Notes under the pieces: model-generated | Told to the model about the DNA's origin: nothing | Seen by the model: the letters and a program-made list of their open reading frames with translations, nothing else | The model's database searches: none | Shown: in pieces, positions 1 through 7,249 of the stretch | How the letters are laid out: each line of letters begins with the position of its first letter | How positions within the stretch are numbered: position 1 is the first letter of the stretch | Program-made: the position numbers and the translations under genes | Origin: NORP240 sp942492445 | Lineage (GTDB): Bacteria > Pseudomonadota > Gammaproteobacteria > Pseudomonadales > Pseudohongiellaceae | Direction of reading: 5' to 3' | Length of the DNA: 18,310 nucleotides | NCBI GenBank assembly: GCA_942492445.1 | Contig: CALOEW010000054.1 | Coordinates: 1-18,310, forward strand

Positions 1-705
1 TCGCTTTCAGTTTATCGAAATCAACGATTTCGGTTTCTTCGCTTTTGACTGAGATGATGCCCTTTTTTCTGCAGGCCCGGTGAAAATCTGACTTATCAGT
101 TTCGAGAGTGAGACCAAGGTACTCGCAATATCGCCCCGTGTCATGTGCAGCAGGAACTTGTCCGGAGCCAGAGACACCCGTGTGTAGCGACTGGAAAGGC
201 TGAGCAGGAAGGAGGCGACGCGCTCCTCGGCGGAATAGCTGCTCAACAGTGTATGGATCTGCTGGTCCTTGGCTATTTCATTGCCCATGATGGCAAAAAA
301 GTGGTGCTGCAGGCTTGGAAGTTGATGGCTCAGCTTTTCCAGCTGCGTAAAGGGAATTTCGCATACCGAGGCATGCTCGAGTGCGACTGTGGAGTTGCTG
401 TAGGATTTACTGGCGATGCCATCCATACCGACGATCTCTCCGAGGCATGAAGAAGCCGGTTACCCTCCTGACCGTATATCTGGGCCGGAGTATATAGGAC
501 TTGAAGCGTGCCTGAACGCACCGCGAAGACCGATTTGAAAGGATCGTTCTGCCGGTAAAGGTGGTCGCCCTTTCTTCAGCGGGCGGTTCGCTGGACGATT
601 TCATCGAGCTGATGTATTTCCGTTTTATTCAGCGCAATCGGCGAGCTCGCCTCGCTGAGTCTGCAACTGTCACTTGCAGGAAATGGCGTGTGGATTGTGG
701 GGGCA
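1..705 (-). pseudogene. Decayed FNR/ANR-type transcriptional regulator
   Basis: The minus strand can be read as an FNR/ANR homologue only by jumping frames. Recognisable pieces, N to C, are SDSCRLSEASSPIALNK and HQLDEIVQR (about 580-690), KGDHLYRQNDPFKSVFAVRSG (about 510-570), KSYILRP then VTGFFMP (about 430-500), a 90-residue stretch with SKSYSNSTVALEHASVCEIPF through AEERVASFLLSLSSRY to MTRGDIAS (about 135-425), and KKGIISVKSEETEIVDFDKL at the left edge. Lesions include an in-frame TGA before the KGDHLY segment and at least five frameshifts, one inside the helix-turn-helix after MTRGDIAS. The cysteine expected after RLSE (as in ELC of FNR) reads as serine, so the 4Fe-4S ligand set is also damaged; the later ligand in SVCEIPF remains. 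The extreme C-terminus lies beyond the window. The product would have been an oxygen-sensing CRP/FNR-family activator. Family assignment is confident; the exact N-terminal boundary is not. Confidence 0.85.
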
Positions 706-1002
706 GGGCCTGGCGCTGCCGGCGGAAGCTGAGTTCCCTCTGCCGGCTGATTCCTGTCTGACAACCCTTATACCAGCGTTTTCGCCAGGCATAATCATCC
801 ATACTCCTCGACTTGTCGCAGAACGGCAATATTGCCACCAAAACGTCAAATAAACAATCTCTTAGAATAATTGTCCGATCTGCATTAACATTACCATCAG
901 GAGTCGTAGCGCCAATTTCCGGCGATCATCCGGATTCCCGCATTAGCATGGCTTCTGCGGGCAGAAACAAGAATCAAAAACAGAACAAACAGGGAGTCTT
1001 CC
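706..1002. other. Intergenic region upstream of the first usp gene
   Basis: About 300 bases between the 5' end of the regulator pseudogene and the usp gene at 1003. It may contain the degraded N-terminal codons and promoter of the pseudogene. An AT-rich block at 841-895 includes TAGAAT (863-868), a possible -10 element for the downstream gene, but no convincing -35 was found. A short inverted repeat CCCGCA...TGCGGG lies at about 937-962. No FNR-type palindrome was found here, unlike the other usp region. No credible protein was seen. Confidence 0.35.
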
Positions 1003-1911
1003 ATGCTAGAACTGAACAAAATTCTGGTCATTATCGAACCCGGGGCAGATAAACAGCCGGCACTGGATCGAGCCAGGCAGCTAGCCAGGTTTGCCGATGC
1101 CGAGTTGGAATTGTTTATCAGCGACTACAGTACCTACCTGGAAGACGGCTATTATTTTGATCCTGTCAGGGCCAGAGAGCTGCGCCGGGAACATGGCGAG
1201 AAAAATCTGGAGGCACTGGAAAAGCTGGCCGATCCATTGCGGGAAAACGGCCTCGAAGTGTCTTGTGCAACGGCATGGGGTAATCCCCCCTATGAGGAGA
1301 TTGTTCGTCGCGTAGATGAATTAAAGCCTGATCTGGTTGTCAAAAGCACGCGACAGCACGAGCGCCTGGCCCGGTTGCTGCTGGCCAATGATGACTGGGA
1401 GCTGATCCGCTATTGTCCGGCACCACTGCTGTTGGTAAAGGATCGGGAGTGGAGCGGGCAGCCGGGGTTTGTCGCCGCAGTTGATCCGGAACATTCCCAT
1501 GACAAGCCGGCGGCTCTTGATCACAAGCTGGTTCGAGCCGCGGCGACCCTGGCGAGGGTGTCTGGGGGCTCGGTTCATCTGTATCACAGTACTCACCTCC
1601 CGCCCCTTTCGGGTATGTACCCCATTGAGAGCGACTATCAGGTAGACACCGCTAAAGTCAAGGATCTGGGAGCCCAGCACAACGTTCCCGAGGAACATTG
1701 TTATGTCAGCGATGTTGAAATTACCCGCTCATTGCCGGAGCTGACTACCCTTATCCAGGCCAGCGTCGTGGTTATGGGGGCGGTTTCATGGTCAAGGCTG
1801 GACCGAATGTTGATAGGTAATACCGCCGAGAGAGTGCTGGATAAGCTGGAGTGTGACGTGCTGATCATCAAGCCGGACGACGTCAAGGCGCACGAAAAAG
1901 TCCTGCTGTAG
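1003..1911 (+). CDS. Tandem-domain universal stress protein, UspE-like
   Basis: A 302-residue cytoplasmic protein with two Usp domains, matching the usual UspE length. Domain 1 begins with KILVIIEPGADKQPALDRA and ends with ELIRYCPAPLLLVKDREW (about 132-150); the first half ends with the RYCPAPLLLVKD strand as in E. coli UspE. Domain 2 begins near FVAAVDPEHSHDKPAALDHK and ends with MLIGNTAERVLDKLECDVLIIKP. The ATP-binding G-x2-G-x9-G(S/T) motif is incomplete: GAVSWSRLDRMLIGNT lacks the second glycine, as in many UspE proteins, so ATP binding is doubtful. AGGGAG sits about 7 bases before the ATG. UspE-type proteins support stress, motility and survival phenotypes by an unresolved biochemical mechanism. 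It is convergent with the single-domain usp at 1964 and closely related to the tandem usps at 5268 and 8130, suggesting local duplication. Confidence 0.93.
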   Translation: MLELNKILVIIEPGADKQPALDRARQLARFADAELELFISDYSTYLEDGYYFDPVRARELRREHGEKNLEALEKLADPLRENGLEVSCATAWGNPPYEEIVRRVDELKPDLVVKSTRQHERLARLLLANDDWELIRYCPAPLLLVKDREWSGQPGFVAAVDPEHSHDKPAALDHKLVRAAATLARVSGGSVHLYHSTHLPPLSGMYPIESDYQVDTAKVKDLGAQHNVPEEHCYVSDVEITRSLPELTTLIQASVVVMGAVSWSRLDRMLIGNTAERVLDKLECDVLIIKPDDVKAHEKVLL

Positions 1912-1917
1912 CCTTAT

Positions 1918-1956
1918 CACCGCCGGGGCACGGACCGTATGTGTCCCTGGCGGGTG
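1918..1956. terminator. Imperfect hairpin between convergent usp genes
   Basis: The 52-base gap between two convergent usp genes holds a GC-rich imperfect stem: CACCGCCGGGGCAC (1918-1931) pairs with GTGTCCCTGGCGGGTG (1941-1956) around a 9-base loop, with two bulges and one G-U pair. A run of six Ts (about 1973-1978) follows some 16 bases later on the plus strand, already inside the neighbouring gene's C-terminal codons. It is a plausible bidirectional terminator, but without an immediate T-tract this remains an inference. Confidence 0.45.
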
Positions 1957-1963
1957 TGGGCTG

Positions 1964-2410
1964 TCAGTCCGCTTTTTTGCCTACAAGTACGGTCAATACG
2001 TCGCAAGAGGCGCCATGTAATACTTTATTTGCGGTGGAACCCAGAAGAATTTTCCAGCCCGAATGGCCGTGGCTTCCGATCACAATTGCGTCTGCATCCA
2101 ATTCCGCGGCCAGATTCCTGATCTCGATCGCAGGGGACCCCAGCAGGGTATGCTGATTTTCTTTGCGGATGCCGCATTTTTCACCAATTTCGCCAAGATT
2201 GTCGGCAGCGATTGACAAGGCTTCCTGCTGCAACTCATTGATATTGATCGCATAAGCGTCCATGCTGTAGGCAGCGGCAATGGGTTCAACTACATGTACC
2301 AGCTGAATTTTGCCGGCGTCACCGCCAGCCACCTCGAGCGCAGTGTCGATGACATTCTGCGAGTCACTGGAGAGGTCTATAGCCACTACGATATTGTTGT
2401 ATATGCTCAT
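1964..2410 (-). CDS. Single-domain universal stress protein, UspA family
   Basis: A 148-residue single Usp domain. It starts with MSIYNNIVVAIDLSSDSQNV, where VVAIDLS is the first strand and nucleotide-contacting Asp. It ends with the nucleotide-binding loop GSHGHSGWKILLGSTANKVL followed by SCDVLTV. The glycine-rich loop is nearly complete (G-x2-G-x8-G-S), so unlike the tandem paralogues here this protein probably can bind ATP. AAGGGA lies about 7 bases before the ATG, supporting this start. A palindrome TTGACCTATGTCAA is centred about 110 bases upstream and may bring it under FNR/ANR-type control. The gene stands alone, convergent with the usp at 1003 and downstream of the cardiolipin synthase on the same strand with a 140-base gap. 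UspA proteins are induced by growth arrest, starvation and low oxygen. Confidence 0.93.
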   Translation of the reverse strand: MSIYNNIVVAIDLSSDSQNVIDTALEVAGGDAGKIQLVHVVEPIAAAYSMDAYAININELQQEALSIAADNLGEIGEKCGIRKENQHTLLGSPAIEIRNLAAELDADAIVIGSHGHSGWKILLGSTANKVLHGASCDVLTVLVGKKAD

Positions 2411-2512
2411 AGCATTTCCCTTAGTGTTAGTATGCTCCGATTTATAACCGGGCGTGTATCCGGGCGGCCGGGCATGTCAGGACAATTGAACGGCATATAG
2501 TCGAATAGGCCA

Positions 2513-2526
2513 TTGACCTATGTCAA
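2513..2526. promoter_or_regulatory. FNR/ANR-like palindrome upstream of usp
   Basis: TTGACCTATGTCAA is a perfect dyad TTGAC-N4-GTCAA, one base per half-site away from the FNR/ANR consensus TTGAT-N4-ATCAA. It lies in the gap between the cardiolipin synthase stop and the usp start on the minus strand. If used as a class II site (centred at -41.5), the start point would be near 2478 and the -10 position would read TTCAAT, a 4 of 6 match. Binding is inferred, not shown. Confidence 0.5.
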
Positions 2527-2550
2527 GCACCGGTCTCAATCCGTCAGGAT

Positions 2551-3963
2551 TCACAGATAGGGTGAAAACAGCCAGGCAACCGCGTTGCGAATTCGAGCTG
2601 GCAACCGGGTAGTCCCCAGAGCCTTTTCCGAGAGTCTGGTGGAGACCTCAGTGATCTGCGCGATGTGTGCGGCGAGCTGTTCATTGAGAGATGTGTCGAA
2701 AATCTCTACCCCCAGTTCAAAATTCAACCGTAAACTGCGGGCATCGAGATTTGCTGATCCAACCAATGAGTAATTGCCGTCAATCACTAATGCTTTGGTG
2801 TGAGCGAACGGAGGTGGTTGGAAATAGATTTCGATGTCCTTTCCCAGATAGTAGGGTAGCGTGTGCTGGAGCGCCCAATGCACCAGAAAAATATTATTAC
2901 GGGATGGCAATATGACCTTGACATCCACGCCCCGCAGTCTGGCTCCGACCAACGCCGCAACAATGTCCGGTCCCGGCAGGAAATAGGGGGTCATGATCCA
3001 CACGCGGGTTTGCGCCGTGGAAATGATTCCAACCAGCAGGTCATTGAGGCGGTCCAGGTATTCGCTGGGGCCGTCGAGTACCAGCCGGGTCCAGACGCGC
3101 GAACTGTCGGGGTTTTCGTTGACCGGGCGAAACGGCTGGATATCCCTGTTGCCGTAAGCGTGATACCAGTCTCGCAGAAATGCCCGTTCCAGTTCGTCTA
3201 CAATTTTGCCGGTAAACCTGAAGTGCAGGTCGGTGACGCGATTCCTGTTGGAAGTGCGATCAGCCAATTGCCGGTTACCTATGTTCTGCCCTCCTGTGAA
3301 TGCCACATGGCCGTCAACGACAAGGATCTTCCTGTGATTACGCATGTTGATGTGCAGAGCCGGCGGAATCAGTGTAATCGGATTAAAGCGTGCAAACTTG
3401 AGATTGTGTCCAGTCAGCTTGCGGCCGATTCTCGACCTGGGGAAACACATGTACTCGCCCAGTGCATCGATAATAATCCGTACATTTGCACCTCTATCCC
3501 TGGCGTCACAGAGGGCTGCAATGAATTGTTCACCGGTCTCATCGTTGTCGAATATGTAGCTGGAAAGGTGCACGTACTGTTTAGCGGAGTTGATCGCCTG
3601 CAACATTTCAGGAAACAGCTGTTCACCATTTTTTAGGAGTGTTACCGAGGAGGCGGCACGCAGGCCCATTCCTGTCACCCTTTCGCCAACTGTTGACAGG
3701 GGGCGCAGGTCGATGTCCCTGGGATTAAGAATACTGGGCGATTGATCCACTTCCAGGCGCGCCAGATAGGCCCGGTGGGCTCTCTGGTTTACCCGGTTGA
3801 TCCCGAACAGCAGATAAATCAGGGGGCCGGAGATGGGCAACACCAGGCAGAAGCCTATCCAGCCAAACGCGGACTTCGAATCCCGTTTGGTCAGCAGAGC
3901 ATGCAGTGCGGCCGAGAACCCGGATAGCACGACAAGCGTTGAAATCAGTAATGCCGTGTTCAC
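2551..3963 (-). CDS. cls: Cardiolipin synthase (phospholipase D family)
   Basis: A 470-residue membrane enzyme that would condense phospholipids, in the ClsA reaction two phosphatidylglycerols, to cardiolipin at the inner membrane. Two hydrophobic N-terminal segments (about 2-24 and 33-53) form the PLDNT anchor typical of ClsA, including SAFGWIGFCLVLPISGPLIYLLFG. Two catalytic HxKx4D motifs follow: H210-K212-D217 in NHRKILVVDG and H388-K390-D395 in AHTKALVIDG, each followed by the usual GG/GS-x-N stretch (GGQNIGN, GSANLDARS). The start is GTG, chosen because GAGGA sits a few bases upstream and the first membrane segment begins there. An EEP-family gene lies 36 bases upstream on the same strand, matching the conserved ybhP-clsB pairing of E. 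coli, although the N-terminal anchor is more like ClsA. Length and motifs are intact. Confidence 0.93.
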   Translation of the reverse strand: MNTALLISTLVVLSGFSAALHALLTKRDSKSAFGWIGFCLVLPISGPLIYLLFGINRVNQRAHRAYLARLEVDQSPSILNPRDIDLRPLSTVGERVTGMGLRAASSVTLLKNGEQLFPEMLQAINSAKQYVHLSSYIFDNDETGEQFIAALCDARDRGANVRIIIDALGEYMCFPRSRIGRKLTGHNLKFARFNPITLIPPALHINMRNHRKILVVDGHVAFTGGQNIGNRQLADRTSNRNRVTDLHFRFTGKIVDELERAFLRDWYHAYGNRDIQPFRPVNENPDSSRVWTRLVLDGPSEYLDRLNDLLVGIISTAQTRVWIMTPYFLPGPDIVAALVGARLRGVDVKVILPSRNNIFLVHWALQHTLPYYLGKDIEIYFQPPPFAHTKALVIDGNYSLVGSANLDARSLRLNFELGVEIFDTSLNEQLAAHIAQITEVSTRLSEKALGTTRLPARIRNAVAWLFSPYL

Positions 3964-3999
3964 GGTATCCTCACGAGAGCCCCGATTCTGTGAACAACA

Positions 4000-4743
4000 T
4001 CAGTAATGCAGGCTCAGGCGGGCGCTCAGGGCGCAATGATCGGAAATTTTCCGCCATTCCGCATTACTCATTATTTCACAGGATTTCACTTGAAAGCCGC
4101 GCAGGTAGATCCTGTCCATGGCCAGGATAGGACGAAATGAGGGGAAGGTTTTTGCGACGCGTTGATTCAGATTCTGGTGTGCGTCCTGCAGTCGAAGTTC
4201 TCTGGTCAGCATACTGTGAATGCTCTTGCGCCAGTCATTGAAGTCTCCAGCCACAATCAGTGGGGCACTGGCAGGAATATTTCTGTCAACGTAATCTACC
4301 AGCTTTCTGGCTTGCGACCGTCTTTCGCTTTCAAACAGGCCAAAGTGTACGCACAGGAGATGGAGGTCGTCTGCGGTGACACCGTGAAGAATGCCCCGTT
4401 TTGAGAAATTAACCAGCGAAACATCCAGATTGTGCCAGGATTTGAAAGGTACCGCGCTGAGTATGGCATTGCCATGATGGCCATGCTGGTAGATGGCGTT
4501 TTTACCATAAGCCTGATGGGTCCAGACAGAGTCAGCCAGAAACTCCAGTTGATTACCCTGCGGCCAGCCCGGAACTTTCCGTGCGAATCGCTGATGCTCA
4601 CCGACCACTTCCTGTAAAAACACTACGCTTGCCTTGCTGTCTCGAAGACAATTGCGTATGTTTTCAAGGGTGAACCGCCTCTGCCCGGTAGAAAATCCTT
4701 TGTGGATGTTCAGAGTAAGTACGCTAAAATCAGTCAGGGTCAT
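4000..4743 (-). CDS. Endonuclease/exonuclease/phosphatase (EEP) family protein, YbhP-like
   Basis: A 247-residue protein with the EEP metal-dependent phosphodiesterase fold. The motifs appear in order: LTLNIHKG with N12, LQEV with E45 (metal ligand), CVHFGL with H133, GDFND with D167 and N169, LAMDRIYL with D210, and SDH with D235-H236 (catalytic). No signal peptide or membrane helix is visible. It is probably the first gene of a two-gene minus-strand operon with the cardiolipin synthase, 36 bases downstream. The E. coli homologue YbhP sits next to ClsB, but its substrate is not established; a phospholipid or phosphoinositide-like phosphodiester is an inference from the pairing. The upstream region has only a weak ribosome-binding site before the ATG. 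Confidence 0.88.
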   Translation of the reverse strand: MTLTDFSVLTLNIHKGFSTGQRRFTLENIRNCLRDSKASVVFLQEVVGEHQRFARKVPGWPQGNQLEFLADSVWTHQAYGKNAIYQHGHHGNAILSAVPFKSWHNLDVSLVNFSKRGILHGVTADDLHLLCVHFGLFESERRSQARKLVDYVDRNIPASAPLIVAGDFNDWRKSIHSMLTRELRLQDAHQNLNQRVAKTFPSFRPILAMDRIYLRGFQVKSCEIMSNAEWRKISDHCALSARLSLHY

Positions 4744-4776
4744 GCTGCCAGCAGAATCGCGCGAAAAGTGTCGGGG

Positions 4777-4800
4777 TTGAGCTGAGTCAACGCCTATAAT
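4777..4800 (+). promoter_or_regulatory. Putative promoter with FNR-like inverted repeat before dksA-like gene
   Basis: The 113-base divergent gap holds TTGAGCTGAGTCAA (4777-4790), whose outer TTGA/TCAA arms resemble an FNR/CRP-family dyad, followed by TATAAT (4795-4800), a perfect -10 hexamer. No good -35 is present at 16-18 bases. The dyad would be centred near -23 relative to a start from this -10, which suits repression or steric effects better than activation. The -10 call is reasonable; the operator call is weak. Confidence 0.35.
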
Positions 4801-4856
4801 AGGTGTTTAAATTAAATTAGAAAACAGGTAGTTGACCCGTCTGGGAGAATTAGTTC

Positions 4857-5192
4857 ATGAATCTGAAGGAAGTTAAAGCGAACCTGTTGGAGAAAAAGTC
4901 AGAGATCGGAAGTCGGCTGGAGCGCACGCACAGGCACATCTTCCAGAAAGAGGAACCTGTCAGCGCCAATTTCAACGAACAGATCAAGCAGACAGAAAAT
5001 GACGAACTGGTTCGGGCCCTGGAACAGGAGGGTCGCCAGGAACTTCGCCAGATCAATAACGCCCTGCAGAGGCTGGAGAACGAGGAATACACGATCTGTT
5101 CCAGTTGCGGCGGGGAAATCGGGGAACAACGGTTGCTGGCCATACCCTACACGGATCTGTGTATCGAGTGTGCCAGTGCCGCAGATTCCTAG
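4857..5192 (+). CDS. Short DksA/TraR-type C4 zinc-finger protein
   Basis: A 111-residue protein with an N-terminal helical coiled-coil (about 1-78) and a C4 zinc finger: C81, C84, C102 and C105 in CSSCGG...LCIEC, followed by the EIGEQRLLAIP segment typical of the DksA fold. DksA-family proteins insert the coiled-coil tip into the RNA polymerase secondary channel and modulate transcription, often with ppGpp. Here the tip reads SANFNEQIKQTENDEL, without the DxxDxA acidic tip motif of E. coli DksA, so activity may differ from canonical DksA. It is shorter than DksA (151 residues) and longer than TraR (about 73). GGGAGAA lies before the ATG. A tandem usp follows 75 bases downstream on the same strand, suggesting co-transcription and a stress role. 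Confidence 0.9.
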   Translation: MNLKEVKANLLEKKSEIGSRLERTHRHIFQKEEPVSANFNEQIKQTENDELVRALEQEGRQELRQINNALQRLENEEYTICSSCGGEIGEQRLLAIPYTDLCIECASAADS

Positions 5193-5267
5193 AGGCAATA
5201 CTTCGGCCCGAATACAACTGCTTCGAGGCTAAAGCTGAGTCCGGGCCTGGCAGTGGGAGAATCACGC

Positions 5268-6175
5268 ATGCAGTCTTATAGCAGGATACTGGTTGTGCTC
5301 GACAGCTATGACGAGCCGCCGGACGAAACGAGGGGCTCCCGATCGAAGTGGCGAAGGCGCTGCGGTTTGTCAGCGACAAGCAGGAATCGGAAATCTACCT
5401 GCTCGTCTGTGGTTATGAGAAATTCCTCCATGACAGCTATTACAGCTTTGGGGACGAATTGAGAGTTCTACGTGAGGAACATTGCACGCGTCTGGAAGCA
5501 AACCTGGCGAAGGTCGAGCACCAGGTAAAGGAGAAGGGGTATAGAGTTCATGCTGAACTTGTCTGGGCGCATCCCCGCTTCGAACAGATAGTCCGCAAAT
5601 CTCTCGAATACTCAGCTGACCTGGTAATTCAGCACACTCGGGCCTATTCGAAACTGGCAAGAACGTTTCTAACTAACGACAGCTGGCAACTGGTGCGATT
5701 CTGCCCCAAACCGTTGCTGCTGGTCAAAGACCGGGAGTGGCCTCCAAAGCCGGTGATACTGGCCGCAGTAGATCCGGTTCACAGTCATCATAAACCGCTG
5801 CAACTGGATCACAAGATCCTCAGTAACGCTGTGGGTTTAGGGGCGCAACTGGGTGGTACGGTTCATGTACTTCACGCCTATGCTGAAGTCGGGAGGCCGT
5901 TTGCACTACCGGACAAGGTACTAAAAGCCCACAGTGATGCGTTCGAGGACTTGCTGTCCGAATTCAGTCTACAGACCGAAAACTGCCATCTGTTGGATGA
6001 GTCCCCGGTTTTCGCACTGCAAAACTACGAACAGAAACTCAACAGCGATGTTATCGTTATGGGAGCACTTTCACGATCCCGCCTGGCGGACGCACTGATT
6101 GGTAATACCGCCGAAAAAGTGCTTGATTACCTTGATTCTGACGTGTTGATCATCAAACCCCAATCAATCTCCTGA
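5268..6175 (+). pseudogene. Tandem-domain universal stress protein with a one-base frameshift
   Basis: From ATG 5268, preceded by GGGAG, the reading starts MQSYSRILVVLDSYDEPPDETR, the expected first strand of a Usp domain. It then leaves frame near 5332-5335. The remainder continues in another frame as GLPIEVAKALRFVSDKQESE through LLLVKDREW, the second-domain start VILAAVDPVHSHHKP and ALIGNTAEKVLDYLDSDVLIIKP to the stop at 6175. Adding one G to the GGGG run at 5332-5335 restores a continuous protein of about 302 residues, the same length as the usp at 1003. The shift may be a sequencing error, a real inactivating deletion, or a variable homopolymer. Without it, translation from GTG 5348 could yield a 275-residue protein lacking the first strand. 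The family is UspE-like and cytoplasmic. The rest of the gene is well preserved, arguing against old decay. Confidence 0.85.
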
Positions 6176-6239
6176 CCCGTTCTCGGAGTCCATGGGCGGT
6201 CTGGTGGAGGGACCCGGTGACACTAATGATCGATTGAGA

Positions 6240-6261
6240 CTGGAAGTGCTCTGGAAGTGCT
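6240..6261. repeat. Two tandem copies of an 11-bp sequence
   Basis: CTGGAAGTGCT occurs twice head to tail in the 155-base gap between the convergent frameshifted usp and the channel gene. No other gene or clear terminator was seen in that gap. It is probably a simple slippage duplication. Confidence 0.6.
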
Positions 6262-6330
6262 GAGGAGGCCAGACTTTGCCGACAATAACTGCGATATAAA
6301 GTCAGAGCATGAAGTCGTTGACGGTTGAAT

Positions 6331-7185
6331 TCAATCTGCCTTCATTACAGTCAGGTCCGTGCCGCAACGTTTACAGTATCTGGCATCCTTATCGTGCCGG
6401 GAAAGGCTGCAATTGTTACAGACCCGTTCGGAGTCTCCCCGCACGGCTCCCTGCCGCTGAATCTCATTCATGAGTTCCACCCCGACTATGCCCGTAGGAA
6501 CTGCGATTATCGCGTAGCCACAGATCATGGCCAGTCCGGCCACCAGCTGGCCCAGCGCCGTATGTGGCGAGATGTCGCCATAGCCGACCGTCGTAACTGT
6601 GACGATTGCCCAGTACATGCTCTTCGGAATGCTGGTGAAACCGTTCGCCGGCCCTTCGATTACAAACATTAATGTGCCAAAGACCACTATCAGTGTCAGA
6701 ACAGAGAATAGGAAAATGAAAATTTTACGACGGGCGTGTAAAGTGCACTGAACAGTATGTTTCGCTTCTCCTATGTACCTGAACAGTTTGAGAATTCGAA
6801 AGATTCGCAAAACCCGCAGAATACGCACTACGATGAGATATACCGATTGCGGGAACAGAAAGGCGATGTAGGTGGGAAGGATAGAAAGTAGATCGATCAG
6901 TCCATAAAAGCTGAATATGTAACCTCGCGGATGTGGAGAAGAATAAATTCGCAAAGCGTATTCAATGGTGAATACAATAGTAAAAAACCATTCAAGCGAG
7001 TTGAGTAATTGCCCATATTGTTGGTGAAAGCTTGCAACTGAATCGAATACAACCGCAATAACGCTGGCCATGATCATGATGATCAATCCGAGGTCGAAGA
7101 GGCGACCGGGCGCCGATTCATAGCCAAAGATCACCTCGTAGAGTGTACTCCTTAAGTCTCGCTTGTTTGATTCTTTTACGCTCAT
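6331..7185 (-). CDS. Voltage-gated potassium-type channel with C-terminal zinc ribbon
   Basis: A 284-residue inner-membrane protein with six-helix Kv architecture. S1 is about 29-50, S2 about 62-80 (with acidic E65 and E75), S3 about 91-110, S4 about 117-136 carrying regularly spaced charges (R121, R124, R127, R130, K133, R136), S5 about 153-176, the pore with selectivity filter TVGYGD (199-204), and S6 about 213-237 with a PTGIVG gate region. The filter is the potassium signature. The unusual part is the cytoplasmic C-terminus: C256-x2-C259...C271-x2-C274 in CNNCSLSRHDKDARYCKRCG, a zinc-ribbon-like module that could sense metal or redox state or assist tetramerisation. The gene is the last of a minus-strand run after two tandem usps, with a 64-base gap. 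The operon link to Usp proteins suggests membrane-potential control under stress, which is an inference. Confidence 0.92.
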   Translation of the reverse strand: MSVKESNKRDLRSTLYEVIFGYESAPGRLFDLGLIIMIMASVIAVVFDSVASFHQQYGQLLNSLEWFFTIVFTIEYALRIYSSPHPRGYIFSFYGLIDLLSILPTYIAFLFPQSVYLIVVRILRVLRIFRILKLFRYIGEAKHTVQCTLHARRKIFIFLFSVLTLIVVFGTLMFVIEGPANGFTSIPKSMYWAIVTVTTVGYGDISPHTALGQLVAGLAMICGYAIIAVPTGIVGVELMNEIQRQGAVRGDSERVCNNCSLSRHDKDARYCKRCGTDLTVMKAD

Positions 7186-7249
7186 TTTTACTTGTCAGAG
7201 GTTCCCCGGGCAATTGAGGCAGGCCATTCCGGTAGCTGTTCAGGCTCCC

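Noticed and set aside
2235..2255. TTGATATTGATCG, similar to an FNR half-site pair
   Set aside because: It is inside the usp coding region and lacks the second arm.
2863..3636. Long open frame of 257 codons on the plus strand
   Set aside because: It lies antisense to the cardiolipin synthase, whose motifs, length and ribosome-binding site are all intact; the plus-strand translation shows no family features.
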